A DNA stretch of 64,000 nt from positions 744,001-808,000 of the forward strand of contig JAWQEG010001559.1 of assembly GCA_033782935.1 (NCBI GenBank). The letters run 5' to 3'. The stretch's first letter is position 1. Every line of letters starts with the position of its first letter. The notes under the pieces are model-generated. The model was not told the origin of the DNA. It did not search any database and saw nothing but the letters and a program-made list of their open reading frames with translations. The position numbers and the translations under genes were made by a program. This document shows positions 1 to 11,500 of the stretch, in pieces. Origin of the DNA: Petrolisthes cinctipes. Its lineage: Eukaryota; Arthropoda; Malacostraca; Decapoda; Porcellanidae.

Positions 1-3000
1 AACCACCCAAAGAATGACTGTTGATATTTACAGTCAAAGCACTGTAATGACACCCACACACCCACCACCCCATGATTGACTGTTGATATTTACAGTCCAA
101 GCACTGTAATGACAGCCACACACCCTCCACCCCATAAATGACTGTTGATATTTACAGTCCAAGCACTGTAATGACAGCCACACACCCTCCACCCCATAAA
201 TGACTGTTGATATTTACAGTCTAAGCACTGTAATGACACCCACACATCGACCACCCCAAGAATGACTTTTGATATTTACAGTCCAAGTACTGTAATGACA
301 CCTACACACCCACCACCCCATGAATGTCTGTTGATATATACAGTCCAAGCTCTGTAATTACACTCACACACCCACCACCCTATGAATGACTGTTGATATT
401 TACAGTCCAAGCACTGTAATGACACCCACACACCCACCACCCCATAAATGACGGTTAATATTTATAGGCCAATCACTGTAATGACACCCACACACCCACC
501 ACCTTAAGAATGACTGTGGATATTTTCAGTCCAAGCACTGTAATGACATCCACACACTCACCACCCCATAAATGACTGTTAATATTTACAGTCTGAGCAG
601 TGTAAAGACACCCACACACCCACCACCTAATGTATGATGGTTTATATTAGCAGTCCAGGAACTGTAATGACACTCACACACTCACCACCTCATGAATGAC
701 TGTTGATATTTACAGTCCAAGCACTATAATGACACCCACACACCGACCTTCCCATGATTGACTATTGATATTTACTGTCCAAGCACTGTAATGACACCCA
801 CACACCCACCACCCAATAAATGACTGTTGATATTTACAGTCTAAGCACTGTAATGACACCCACACACCCACCAATCCATAAAGGACTGTTGATAATTACA
901 GTCCAACCACTGTAATGACACCCACACACCCACCACCCCATGAATGACTGTTGATATTTACAGTCCAAGCACTAATGACACACACACCCACCACCCCATG
1001 AGTGACTGTTGATATTTACAGTCCAAGCACTATAATGACACCCACACACCCACCACCCCATGAATGACTGTTTATATTTACAGTTCAAGCACTCTAATAA
1101 CACCCACCACCCTATGAATGACTGTTGATATTTACAATCAAAACATTGTAATGACACCCACACACCCACCACCCCGTAAATGACTGTCGATATTTACAGT
1201 CCAAGCACTGTAATGACAACCACACACCCACCACCCCATGATTGACTGTTGATATTTACACTCCAAGCACTGCATAGACACCCAAAAACCCACAACCCAA
1301 TGAATGATTGTTGATATTTATATTCAAAACGATGTAATGACACTCACACACCCACCACTCTATGAATGACTGTTGATATTTAGAGTCCAAGCACTGTAAT
1401 GCCACCCACCACCCCTTGAATGACTCTTGATATTTACAGTCCAAGCACTAATGACACACAGACACCCACCACCCCATGAGTGACTGTTGATATTTACAGT
1501 CAAAGCACTGTAATGACACCCACACACCCACCACCCCATAAATGATGGTTCATATTTATAGTCCACGCACTGTAATGACACCAACACACCCACCACCCCT
1601 GGGATTAACTGTTAATATTTACAGTCCAAGCACTGTAATGACACCCACAACCCCACAAACCAATAACTGAATGTTGATATTTACAGTCTAAGCACTGTAA
1701 TGACACCCACACACCCACCACCCCATGAATGACTGTTGATATTTACAGTCCAAGCTCTGTAATGACACTCACACACCCACCACCCTATGAATGACTGTTA
1801 ATTTTTACAGTCCAGGAACTGTAATGACACCCACACAAACACCAACCCATAAATGACGGTTGATATTTACAGTCCAAGCACTGTAATGACACCCCTACAC
1901 CTACCACCTTATGAATGACTGTTGATATTTACAGTTCAAGCACTCTAATGACACCCACCACCTTTTAAATGGCTGTTGATATTTACAATTTACTGTAATG
2001 ACACCCACACACAACCACCCAAAGAATGACTGTTGATATTTACAGTCAAAGCTCTGTAATGACACCCACACACCCACCACCCCATGATTGACTGTTAATA
2101 TTTACAGTCCAAGCACTGTAATGACAGCCACACACCCTCCACCACATAAATGACTGTTGATATTTACAGTCCAAGCACTGTAATGACAGCCACACACCCT
2201 CCACCCCATAAATGACTGTTGATATTTACAGTCTAAGCACTGTAATGACACCCACACACCGACCACCCCAAGAATGACTTTTGATATTTACAGTCCAAGT
2301 ACTGTAATGACACCTACACACCCACCACCCCATGAATGTCTGTTGATATATACAGTCCAAGCTCTGTAATTACACTCACACACCCACCACCCTATGAATG
2401 ACTGTTGATATTTACAGTCCAAGCACTGTAATGACACCCACACACCCACCACCCCATAAATGACGGTTAATATTTATAGGCCAATCACTGTAATGACACC
2501 CACACACCCACCACCTTAAGAATGACTGTGGATATTTTCAGTCCAAGCACTGTAATGACATCCACACACTCACCACCCCATAAATGACTGTTAATATTTA
2601 CAGTCTGAGCAGTGTAAAGACACCCACACACCCACCACCTAATGTATGATGGTTTATATTAGCAGTCCAGGAACTGTAATGACACTCACACACTCACCAC
2701 CCCATTAATGACTGTTGATATTTACAGTCCAATCACTGTCGTGACACCCACAAATGCACCACCCCACGAATGACTGTTGATATTTACACTCCAAGCACTG
2801 TAATGACACCCACCACCCAATAAATGAATGTTGATATTTATATTTAAAACACTGTAATGACACCCGCCCACCCACCACCTCATGAATGACTGTTGATATT
2901 TACAGTCCAAGCATTATATTGACACCCACACACCGACCTTCCCATGATTGACTATTGATATTTACAGTCTAAGCACTGTAATGACACCCACACACCCACC

Positions 3001-3640
3001 AATCCATGAAGGACTGTTGATAATTACAGTCCAACCACTGTAATGACACCCACACACCCACCACCCCATGTATGACTGTTGATATTTACAGTCCAAGCAC
3101 TAATGACACACACACCCACCACCCCATGAGTGACTGTTGATATTTACAGTCCAAGCACTATAATGACACCCACACACCCACCACCCCATGAATGACTGTT
3201 GATATTTACAGTTCAAGCACTCTAATAACACCCACCACCCTAAGAATGACTGTTGATATTTACAATCAAAACATTGTAATGACACCCACACACCCACCAC
3301 CCCGTAAATGACTGTCGATATTTACAGTCCAAGCACTGTAATGACAACCACACACCCACCACCCCATGATTGACTGTTGATATTTACACTCCTAGCACTG
3401 CATAGACACCCAAAAACGCACAACCCCATGAATGACTGTTGATATTTATATTCAAAACGATGTAATGACACTCACACACCCACCACTCTATGAATGACTG
3501 TTGATATTTAGAGTCCAAGCACTGTAATGCCACCCACCACCCCTTGAATGACTCTTGATATTTACAGTCCAAGCACTAATGACACACAGACACCCACCAC
3601 CCCATGAGTGACTGTTGATATTTACAGTCCAAGCAATATA
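1..3640. repeat. Approx. 2.0-2.1-kb duplicated segment within satellite A
   Basis: The monomer variants at 1-1500 recur in the same order at 2013-3630. The offset is 2012 bp at first and 2128 bp after about 2700, where the second copy carries roughly two extra monomers. Diagnostic variants shared by both include the AACCACCCAAAGAATGAC start, the frameless ACTAATGACACACACACC monomer and the CACTGCATAGACACCC monomer. Parts recur again around 4250-5130 (for example CCAATAACTGACTG at 4261 against 1660), so the block is a patchwork of segmental copies and not a simple homogeneous array. Confidence 0.8.
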
Positions 3641-6600
3641 ATGACACCCACACACCAACCACCACATGAATAACTGTTGATAATTACAGTCTAAGCACTA
3701 TAATGACACCCTCACACCCATCACACTATGAATGACTGTTGATATTTACAGTCAAAGCACTGTAATGACCCACACACTCACCACCCCATAAATGATGGTT
3801 CATATTTATAGTCCACGCACTGTAATGACACCAACACACCCACCACCCCAGGAATAACTGTTAATATTTACAATCTGAGCTCTGTAATGACACCCACACA
3901 TTAATGATGGTTGATATTTACAGTTCAAGAACTGTAATGACACCCACACACTCACCACCCCATTAATGACTGTTGATATTTACAGTCCAAGAACTGTCAT
4001 TACACCCACACATGCACCACCCCATGAATGACTGTTGATATTTATAGTCAAAGCACTGTAATGACACCCAACACCCAATAAATGAATGTTGATATTTATA
4101 GTTAAAACACTGTAATGACACCATCACACACCCCCCCCCATGAATGACTGTTGATAATTACAGTCCCAGCACTGTAATGACACCCACACACCGACCACCC
4201 CATGATTGACTGTTAATATTTACAGTCCAAGCACTGTAATGACACCCACACACCCACAAACCAATAACTGACTGTTGATATTTACAGTCTAAGCACTGTA
4301 ATGACACCCACACACCCACCACCCCATGAATGACTGTTGATATTTACAGTCCAAGCTCTGTAATGACACTCACACACCCACCACCCTATGAATGACTGTT
4401 AATTTTTACAGTCCAGGAACTGTAATGACACCCACACAAACACCAACCCATAAATGACGGTTGATATTTACAGTCCAAGCACTGTAATGACACCCACACA
4501 CCCACCACTCCATGAATGACTGTTGATATTTACAATCCAAGCACTGCATAGACACCCACACACCCAACACCCCATGAATGACTATTGATATTTTCAGTCT
4601 AAGCACTGTAATGACACCAACACACCCACCACAACATGAGTGACTGTTGATATTTACAGTTCAAGCACTATAATGACACCCACACACCCACCACCCCATG
4701 AATGACTGTTGATATTTACAGTACAAGCACTCTAATAACACCCACCACCCTATGAATGACTGTTGATATTTACAATCAAAACATTGTAATGACACCCACA
4801 CACCCACCACCCGGTAAATGACTGTCGATATTTACAGTCCAAGCACTGTAATGACAACCACAAACCCACCACCCCATGATTGACTGTTGATATTTACACT
4901 CCAAGCACTGCATAGACACCCAAAAACCCACAACCCCATGAATGACTGTTGATATTTATAGTCAAAGCTATTTAATGACACTCACACACCCACCACTCTA
5001 TAAATGACTGTTGATATTTAGAGTCCAAGCACTGTAATGCCACCCTCCACCCCTTGAATGACTGTTGATATTTACAGTCCAAGCACTAATGACACACAGA
5101 CACCCACCACCCCATGAGTGACTGTTGATATTTACAGTCCAAGCACTATAATGACACCCACACACCCACCACCACATAAATGACTGTTGATAATTTCAGT
5201 CTAAGCACTGTAATGACACCCTCACACCCATCACCCTATGAATGACTGTTGATATTTAGAGTCAAAGCACTGTAATGACACCCGCACACCCACCACCCAA
5301 TGAATTATGGTTGATATTTACAGTCCACGCAATGTAATGTCACCCACACACACACCACCCCATGAATGACTGTTGATATTTACAGTCTAAGCACTGTAAT
5401 GACACCAACCAACCTATAATTGACTGTTGATATTTACAATCAAAACACTGTAATGACACCCACACACCCACCACCTATAAATGACTTTTGATATTTACAG
5501 TCAAAACACTGTAATGACACCCGCACACCCACCACCCCATGATTGACTGTTGATATTTACAGTCCAAGCACTGTAATGACAGCCACACACCCACCACCCC
5601 ATAAAGGACTGTTGATATTTACAGTCTAAGCACTATAATGACACCCACACACCCACCACCCCATAAATGACTGTTGATATTTACAGTCTAAGCACTGTAA
5701 TGACACCAACAAACCCACAACCCCATGATTGACTGTTGATGTTTACAGTTCAAGCACTGTAATGACAGCCACACACCCACCACCCAATAAATGTTTGTTG
5801 ATATTTACAGTCTAAGCAATGTAATGACACCCACACACCCACAACGCCAAGAATGACTTTTGATATTTACAGTCCAAGCACTGTAATAACACCTACACAC
5901 CAACCACCCCCTGAATGACTGTTGATATTAACAGTCCAAGCTCTGTAATGATACTCACACACCCACCACCCTATGAATGACCGTTGATATTTACAGTCCA
6001 AGCTCTGTAATGACACCCACACACCCACCACCTAATAAATGACTGTTAATATTTACAGTCTAAGCACTGTAATGACACCCACACACCCACCACCCCATGA
6101 ATGACTGTTGATATTTCGAGTCCAAGCACTGTAATGACAACCACACACCCACCAGCCCATGATTGACTGTTGATATTTACACTCCAAGCACTGCATAGAC
6201 ACCCAAAAACCCACAACCCTATGAATGACTGTTGATATTTATAGTCAAAGCTCTGTAATGACACTCACACACCCACCACCCAATAAATTCCTGTTAATAT
6301 TTACAGTCCAAGCACTAATGACACACAGACACCCACCACCCCATGAGTGACTGTTTATATTTACAGTCCAAGCACTATAATGACACCCACACACCCACCA
6401 CCACATGAATGACTGTTGATAATTACAGTCTAAGCACTGTAATGACACCCTCACACCCATCACCCTATGAATGACTGTTGATATTTACAGTCAAAGCACT
6501 GCAAAGACACCCGCACACCCATCACCCCATGAATTATGGTTGATAAATACAGTCCACGCAATGTAATGTCACCCACACACCAACCACCCCATGAATGACT

Positions 6601-7306
6601 GTTGATATTTACAGTCCAAGCACTCTAATGACACCAACCAACCTATAATGGACTGTTGATATTTACAATCAAAACACTGTAATGACACCCACACACCCAC
6701 CACCTATGAATGACTTTTGATATTTACAGTCAAAACACTGTAATGACACCCGCACACCCACCACCCCATGATTGACTGTTGATATTTACAATCCAAGCAC
6801 TGTAATGACAGCCACACACCCACCACTCCATGAATGACTGTTAATATTTACATTTTAAGCACTGTAATGACACCCACACACCCACCACCCAATGAATGAT
6901 GGTTGATATTTACAGTCCAAGAACTGTAATAACCCCCACACACTCACCAACCCATGAATGACTGTTGATATTTACAGTCCAAGCACTGTCATGACACCCA
7001 CACTACCACCACCCCATGAAAAATTGTTGATATTTACAGTTCAAGCACTCTAATGACACCCACCAACATATGAATGACTGTTAATATTTACAGTCAAAAC
7101 ACTGTTATGACACCCACACACCCACCACCCCATGAATGACTGTTGATATTTACAGTCCAAGCACTGTAATGACACCCACACACCCACCACCCCATGATTG
7201 ACTGTTGATATTTACAGTCCAAGCACTGTAATAATAGCCACACACCCACCACCCCATAAATGACTGTTGATATTTACAGTCTAAGCTCTGTAATGACACC
7301 CACACA

Positions 7307-7311
7307 CCCAC
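7307..7311. other. Left target-site duplication of the + strand LTR element
   Basis: CCCAC directly precedes the 5' LTR and the same five bases follow the 3' LTR at 13673-13677. Removing the element and one copy restores a normal satellite A C/A tail (CACACA-CCCAC-CACCCCATA). This shows a simple insertion. The C/A tail is itself repetitive, so the match alone is weak, but the restored monomer register supports it. Confidence 0.85.
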
Positions 7312-8109
7312 TGTAAGGGAATAGGCAAACGGGCAATAAGTAAGTAATTACTTATATGGGCTCGAGCTAATGGATGGACCTTATACGGCGTTTCGAGTTC
7401 ATTTCGAGCCACCATCCGAGTTATCTTGGAGTTTCTTGGGCATACCATTCCTCACTAGACTCACAACCTCCAAACACGACGGTAAGACCATCCTGTGATC
7501 TTATATTGGTATTGGGTAGTGAAACTTATTTACTGTGTTTCTCCAGTATAACGTTAGTTTTCTGAGTGCTTTTTGTTTAAGTTGCGTGTCATCCGTGACT
7601 CATTTATTAATAGTGGGACTGTGCTAATTTGTATTACTATGATTTTAACATAGGAGGTGGGATCCTACCCTCGTCAAGGGCCGGGCGAGAGAGGCATCCT
7701 GTACCGGATTTTCTGTACTCCTGTATGTTTTGTGGAAGTGACCCCCTCAACCTTGTGGTGCGATATCCCCTGCCAGTGGAGTCCGTGGTGGAGAGTGTGA
7801 GACCCAGAGCCGGTGAGGTGATAGCAGACGCGAGCTGGTGTGGCCAGTAGAGCACCTCCAAACAGTCTCCGTGACCGTGTGGCTGGTGTTAGTGCCGTAC
7901 GCCTGTACGTGTAATGACAGGGAAGGGCTCTGGCAGGGAGTTGATTTAATGTATATTCCAAGATTAATGTTGTGGGGGACACCTCTGATATGTATGTTAT
8001 CCAATATATATATATTGTAAATAAATGTATATAGTTTTCTCCTCATTTCCCTCAGCCTCAGATTGGTGAGAACTCAAATAAGAAAAAAGATCCTGGTTAT
8101 TACTTTACA
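7312..8109 (+). repeat. 5' LTR of the + strand retrotransposon
   Basis: A 798-bp direct repeat of 12875-13672, starting TGTAAGGGAATAGGC and ending TTATTACTTTACA. It carries an AT-rich run (CCAATATATATATATTG) shortly before an AATAAA signal at 8020-8025. Short open frames inside it on both strands have no recognisable product and are repeated exactly in the other LTR. Confidence 0.97.
8020..8025 (+). promoter_or_regulatory. Candidate poly(A) signal AATAAA in 5' LTR
   Basis: AATAAA lies about 85 bp before the LTR end, just after the TA-rich run. The functional copy for transcript 3'-end formation would be the matching site in the 3' LTR at 13583-13588. Assignment is by motif and position only. 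Confidence 0.5.
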
Positions 8110-8110
8110 C

Positions 8111-8128
8111 TGGCGACCTCGCCAGGAT
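8111..8128 (+). other. Candidate primer-binding site of the + strand element
   Basis: TGGCGACCTCGCCAGGAT begins one base after the 5' LTR. The leading TGG is expected for pairing with a tRNA 3' CCA. I could not assign the tRNA. The first 14 bases form an inverted repeat (TGGCGA-CC-TCGCCA), so the site could fold on itself. Confidence 0.75.
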
Positions 8129-8556
8129 GAGTGCTTACCTCTCTGTTGCGGAGGATATCGGGCTGATTTATACATTTGTTTACGGTAAGGGCCATTTTGT
8201 TGTATGTATAACGTGTGGCTTGTTTGCCCGCCATGGGTAGTTTGTCGTCCTTGGGGCCCGGAGACAAACTTTGTGTACTCCGTGTATACGTTTGTGTGCT
8301 TGTATATTCAGTGTATACTTATTTTTCATATCATTGATTAAGCCTAGTCTCCTGTAGGTAGTTCCTTGTGCTGTCTTCCGACCGGGAAGAGAGGACTATC
8401 AGTTAGTAGGGTTACTAGGAATCATGATAGTTGGCTATCGTCACAAATAGCCAGTTTTCTAATGTGAGTATAGTACACCAGTACTTCTCGCTCAGCCATC
8501 CAAGGCTATTTGAGTCTAGTCAAGTTATTATTTACCCTTGTCTTTTATTGTTTGTA
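8129..8556 (+). other. Untranslated leader of the + strand element
   Basis: About 430 bp between the primer-binding site and the gag-pol ATG. No gene is visible. It contains several upstream ATG triplets (for example at 8127 and 8424) followed by short frames, so translation of the long ORF must bypass them. The long frame is open back to about 8431, but with only a TTG there; the first in-frame ATG is 8557. Confidence 0.6.
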
Positions 8557-11500
8557 ATGGATCTCTCTATTGATGGCCTTAAGGCTCAAGCAGAGTCCCT
8601 AGGTCTCACAGGTGCAGATGTTGCGAAATTTGTTATGCAGCAGCAGGCTATAGCTAGAGAGGAAAGAGCGTTAGAAAGAGAGGAAAGAGAGAAAGAAAGA
8701 GCTCGTGAAGAGCGATTAGAGAAATTAAGATTAGAAAACTCTCTTGAGTTAGCTAAATTAAATAACCCCCAGGCTAATACCTTAACCCCAGCTCTCCCCG
8801 AACCTAGTAAACCTACCCTACCCTTCTATAAAGACGGGGAAGATATTTCATCCTACCTTATAAGGTTTGAAAGGATTGCCAGTCTTTTAGCTATTAAGAA
8901 GGATACTTACGCAGTTCGCCTTGGTAGTCTTCTTACCGGGAAGTGTGTAGACATTTATACTAGCCTGTCACCAGAGATAACAGAAGACTACGACCTCCTG
9001 AAAGCAGCTCTTTTAAGAGGTTTCTGTAAAACCCCTGATAGTTATCGTCAGGAATTTAAATTTGCTAAGATAAAGTTTGGGGAAACCTATGATACATTTT
9101 CAATACAACTTGGGCGTTTATTAGACCAGTGGATGGCCTCTTGTAATGTTCAGAGTGAGTACGAGTCCTTAAGAAATTTTCTCCTTCTAGACCAGTTTTT
9201 ATCATCGCTTTCCCCGGACTTGAGGATCTTCATCAAGGAGCACAGTGTGACTAGTCTGAAGGAAGCTGTGACCCTGGCTGATAACTGGGCATCGGCTCAT
9301 GGTGCATACCCAAAGAATAAGTTTGATGGCAATAAAGGTAAGAAATTTGCTTCATCCTTTAGTACAACCCAAACTGCTCAGTCTGAACCTAATAAACCAT
9401 TATCACAGCCTCAGACTAGCCTCACAGCTTCCTTTAGGAGGGATTATACTAACGTAACATGTCATGGATGTGGGGAGAAGGGGCATATCAAACCACGGTG
9501 TCCTAAGAACCCCGCTGCTTTTAAACAAAATCCCTCAATGACTACTGAAGTACAGAGAATTGGATATTGTTTTAAAGATAGTCAACCTCCTGAGTATACT
9601 ACTTGTGGAACGGTGAATGGTGTTTGGGTATCTACTATAATCAGAGATTCAGGTTGTTCTTGTATACTAGTGTCGGAAGATGTTCTCCCCGATATGGATG
9701 TGACGGGATGTAGACTTGTAGAAGTGTCTGATTACCTAGGTCGTCGAGACTATTTTCCTGAAGTACGGTGTTATATCAAATGTCCCTACTACACTGGGTG
9801 GGCCAATGTACTTCGAGCCCCTATATCGTTCTGTTGTGTTCTGATTGGGAATGTGCCCGGTGCTCGTAAACTTTGTGAAGAGGAAAGTGAAAGTGCAGAG
9901 GCCAGTGAAGTCGTTAACGCTGTTCAGACTAGGTCGGCACGTGATAAAAAGATACATCCTTTAGTTTTACCCAAAGTAGCTCCACTGGATATAACCCCAC
10001 AACAGTTTGCTAAACTTCAGGAATCTTGCCCTACACTTTCGTCTATCAGAGCCAAGGTACTATCAGGTGAAACGGAAGTTGCACGGAATGGAACTGCTTT
10101 CATGTACAAAGTCACTGATGGATTAATATATCGTGTATGTTCTTCCTCTAAGTTCAAAGAGAAAGTTGGTAAGAAAGTTTTAGTCATACCTAGTGATTGT
10201 AGGAAGTTTATTCTTTCAGTAGCTCATGAAAGTCCTTTTTCTGGCCATTTCTCACATAGGAAGACGGAGATGAAGGTTAAAGAGATATTTTTCTGGCCAG
10301 GGATGACTGTGGACATCAGGGATTTTTGTAGGTCTTGTGAAAAGTGTCAACGGATGTCACCTAGGGGTAGAGTGAAGCTGGTACCTCTCCAGACATTACC
10401 GATAATCACTGAACCATTTTCCCGGGTGGCCATTGATCTGGTTGGTCCTTTATCCCCTCCATCTTCAGAAGGTCACAGGTACATTTTGACATTGATTGAC
10501 TTTGCCACTGGGTTTCCTGAAGCCTTACCCCTCAAATCAATCGACACCATATCTGTCGCTGAAGCATTAATAACCATCTTTTCCAGGGTGGGCATACCTC
10601 GCGAAATACTGTCGGATCAAGGGACCCAGTTCACGCCTCAGCTAATGCAAGAGATCCATAAACTCTTAGGGGTTAAGCCTATGTTTACCACACCCTATCA
10701 CCCTAGAAGTAATGGTCGGATTGAGAGGCTTCATTCTACCCTTAAAGCTGGTTTGAGAAAACTTTGTTCAGATAAACCTACCGAATGGCACAGATACCTG
10801 ATCCCTACTATGTTTGCTTTGCGTGAAATCCCTAGTGACCGAACAGGTTTCTCAGCCTTCGAGATGTTGTATGGGAGAAAGGTGAGGGGGCCCTTAGCTG
10901 TCTTGAGAGACCTATGGGAAGATCGAAAGGCTGACGAGGATGCCCGCACCTCTTTCCAATATGTTATTGAATTAAGGAGTAAGTTAGAAGAATGTGCCAG
11001 AATTGCTGCTCAGAATGCAGACATTTCATGTGCAAGGTACAAGTCTTATTTTGATTTAAAATCTCAAGACCGTAAATTTAAACCTGGTGATGAAGTTCTG
11101 GTCTTGTTGCCAGACACTCATAACAAATTACTGATGTCTTGGAAAGGACCTTTTCCTGTTCTTGAGTGTAAGAATAAGGTTACATATGTAATAGAAGAGA
11201 AAGGGAAGAGGAAGCTTTATCATATAAATCTCTTAAAGAAGTACCATCGAAGAGCTCATGTAGGACTGGCGCATGTGGTGGATGAGCCTAACCCTGATCA
11301 TGATTTCAGACCTTTGTTGACTGTACAAGCTTGTGTGATGTCCGAGGAGGATGAGGATGGTGATGATTCGGAGTTTCCTACTGTACCAACTACCTCAGTA
11401 GAATATGATCTCTCCTCCCAGGTAAATGATCAACCCCTAATTTGTCCTGATCTGTCCCAGAGTGAAGCAGAGGAAATATTACATCTCAAAGCCCAGTACA

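Larger units (their letters stand above)
1..7311. repeat. Satellite A array, block 1 (62-bp monomer)
   Basis: Head-to-tail tandem repeat of about 62 bp running off the left edge. Read on the + strand, each monomer has a start TGAATGACTGTTGATATTTA, then CAGTCCAAGCACTGTAATGA, then a C/A-only tail of CACCC and CCACC steps ending near CCCCA. Monomers vary by substitutions and by shortening of the C/A tail, giving units of about 50-62 bp. No gene is visible. Open frames on the minus strand are by-products of the low-stop G/T-rich strand. Segments of the block are copies of one another (see the 2.0-2.1-kb duplication entry). Confidence 0.97.

Noticed and set aside
1..7311. CRISPR-like reading of the regularly spaced repeats
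   Set aside because: There are no unique spacers; the whole 62-bp unit is repeated, no cas genes occur and the context is eukaryotic.
7629..7861. Short open frames in the LTRs of the + strand element, repeated at 13192-13424
   Set aside because: Identical in both LTRs, overlapping on both strands, with no recognisable product; LTR sequence is non-coding regulatory DNA.
8431..8556. N-terminal extension of the + strand gag-pol
   Set aside because: It begins at TTG, not ATG. The first in-frame ATG is 8557, followed by a Gag-like charged coiled coil.
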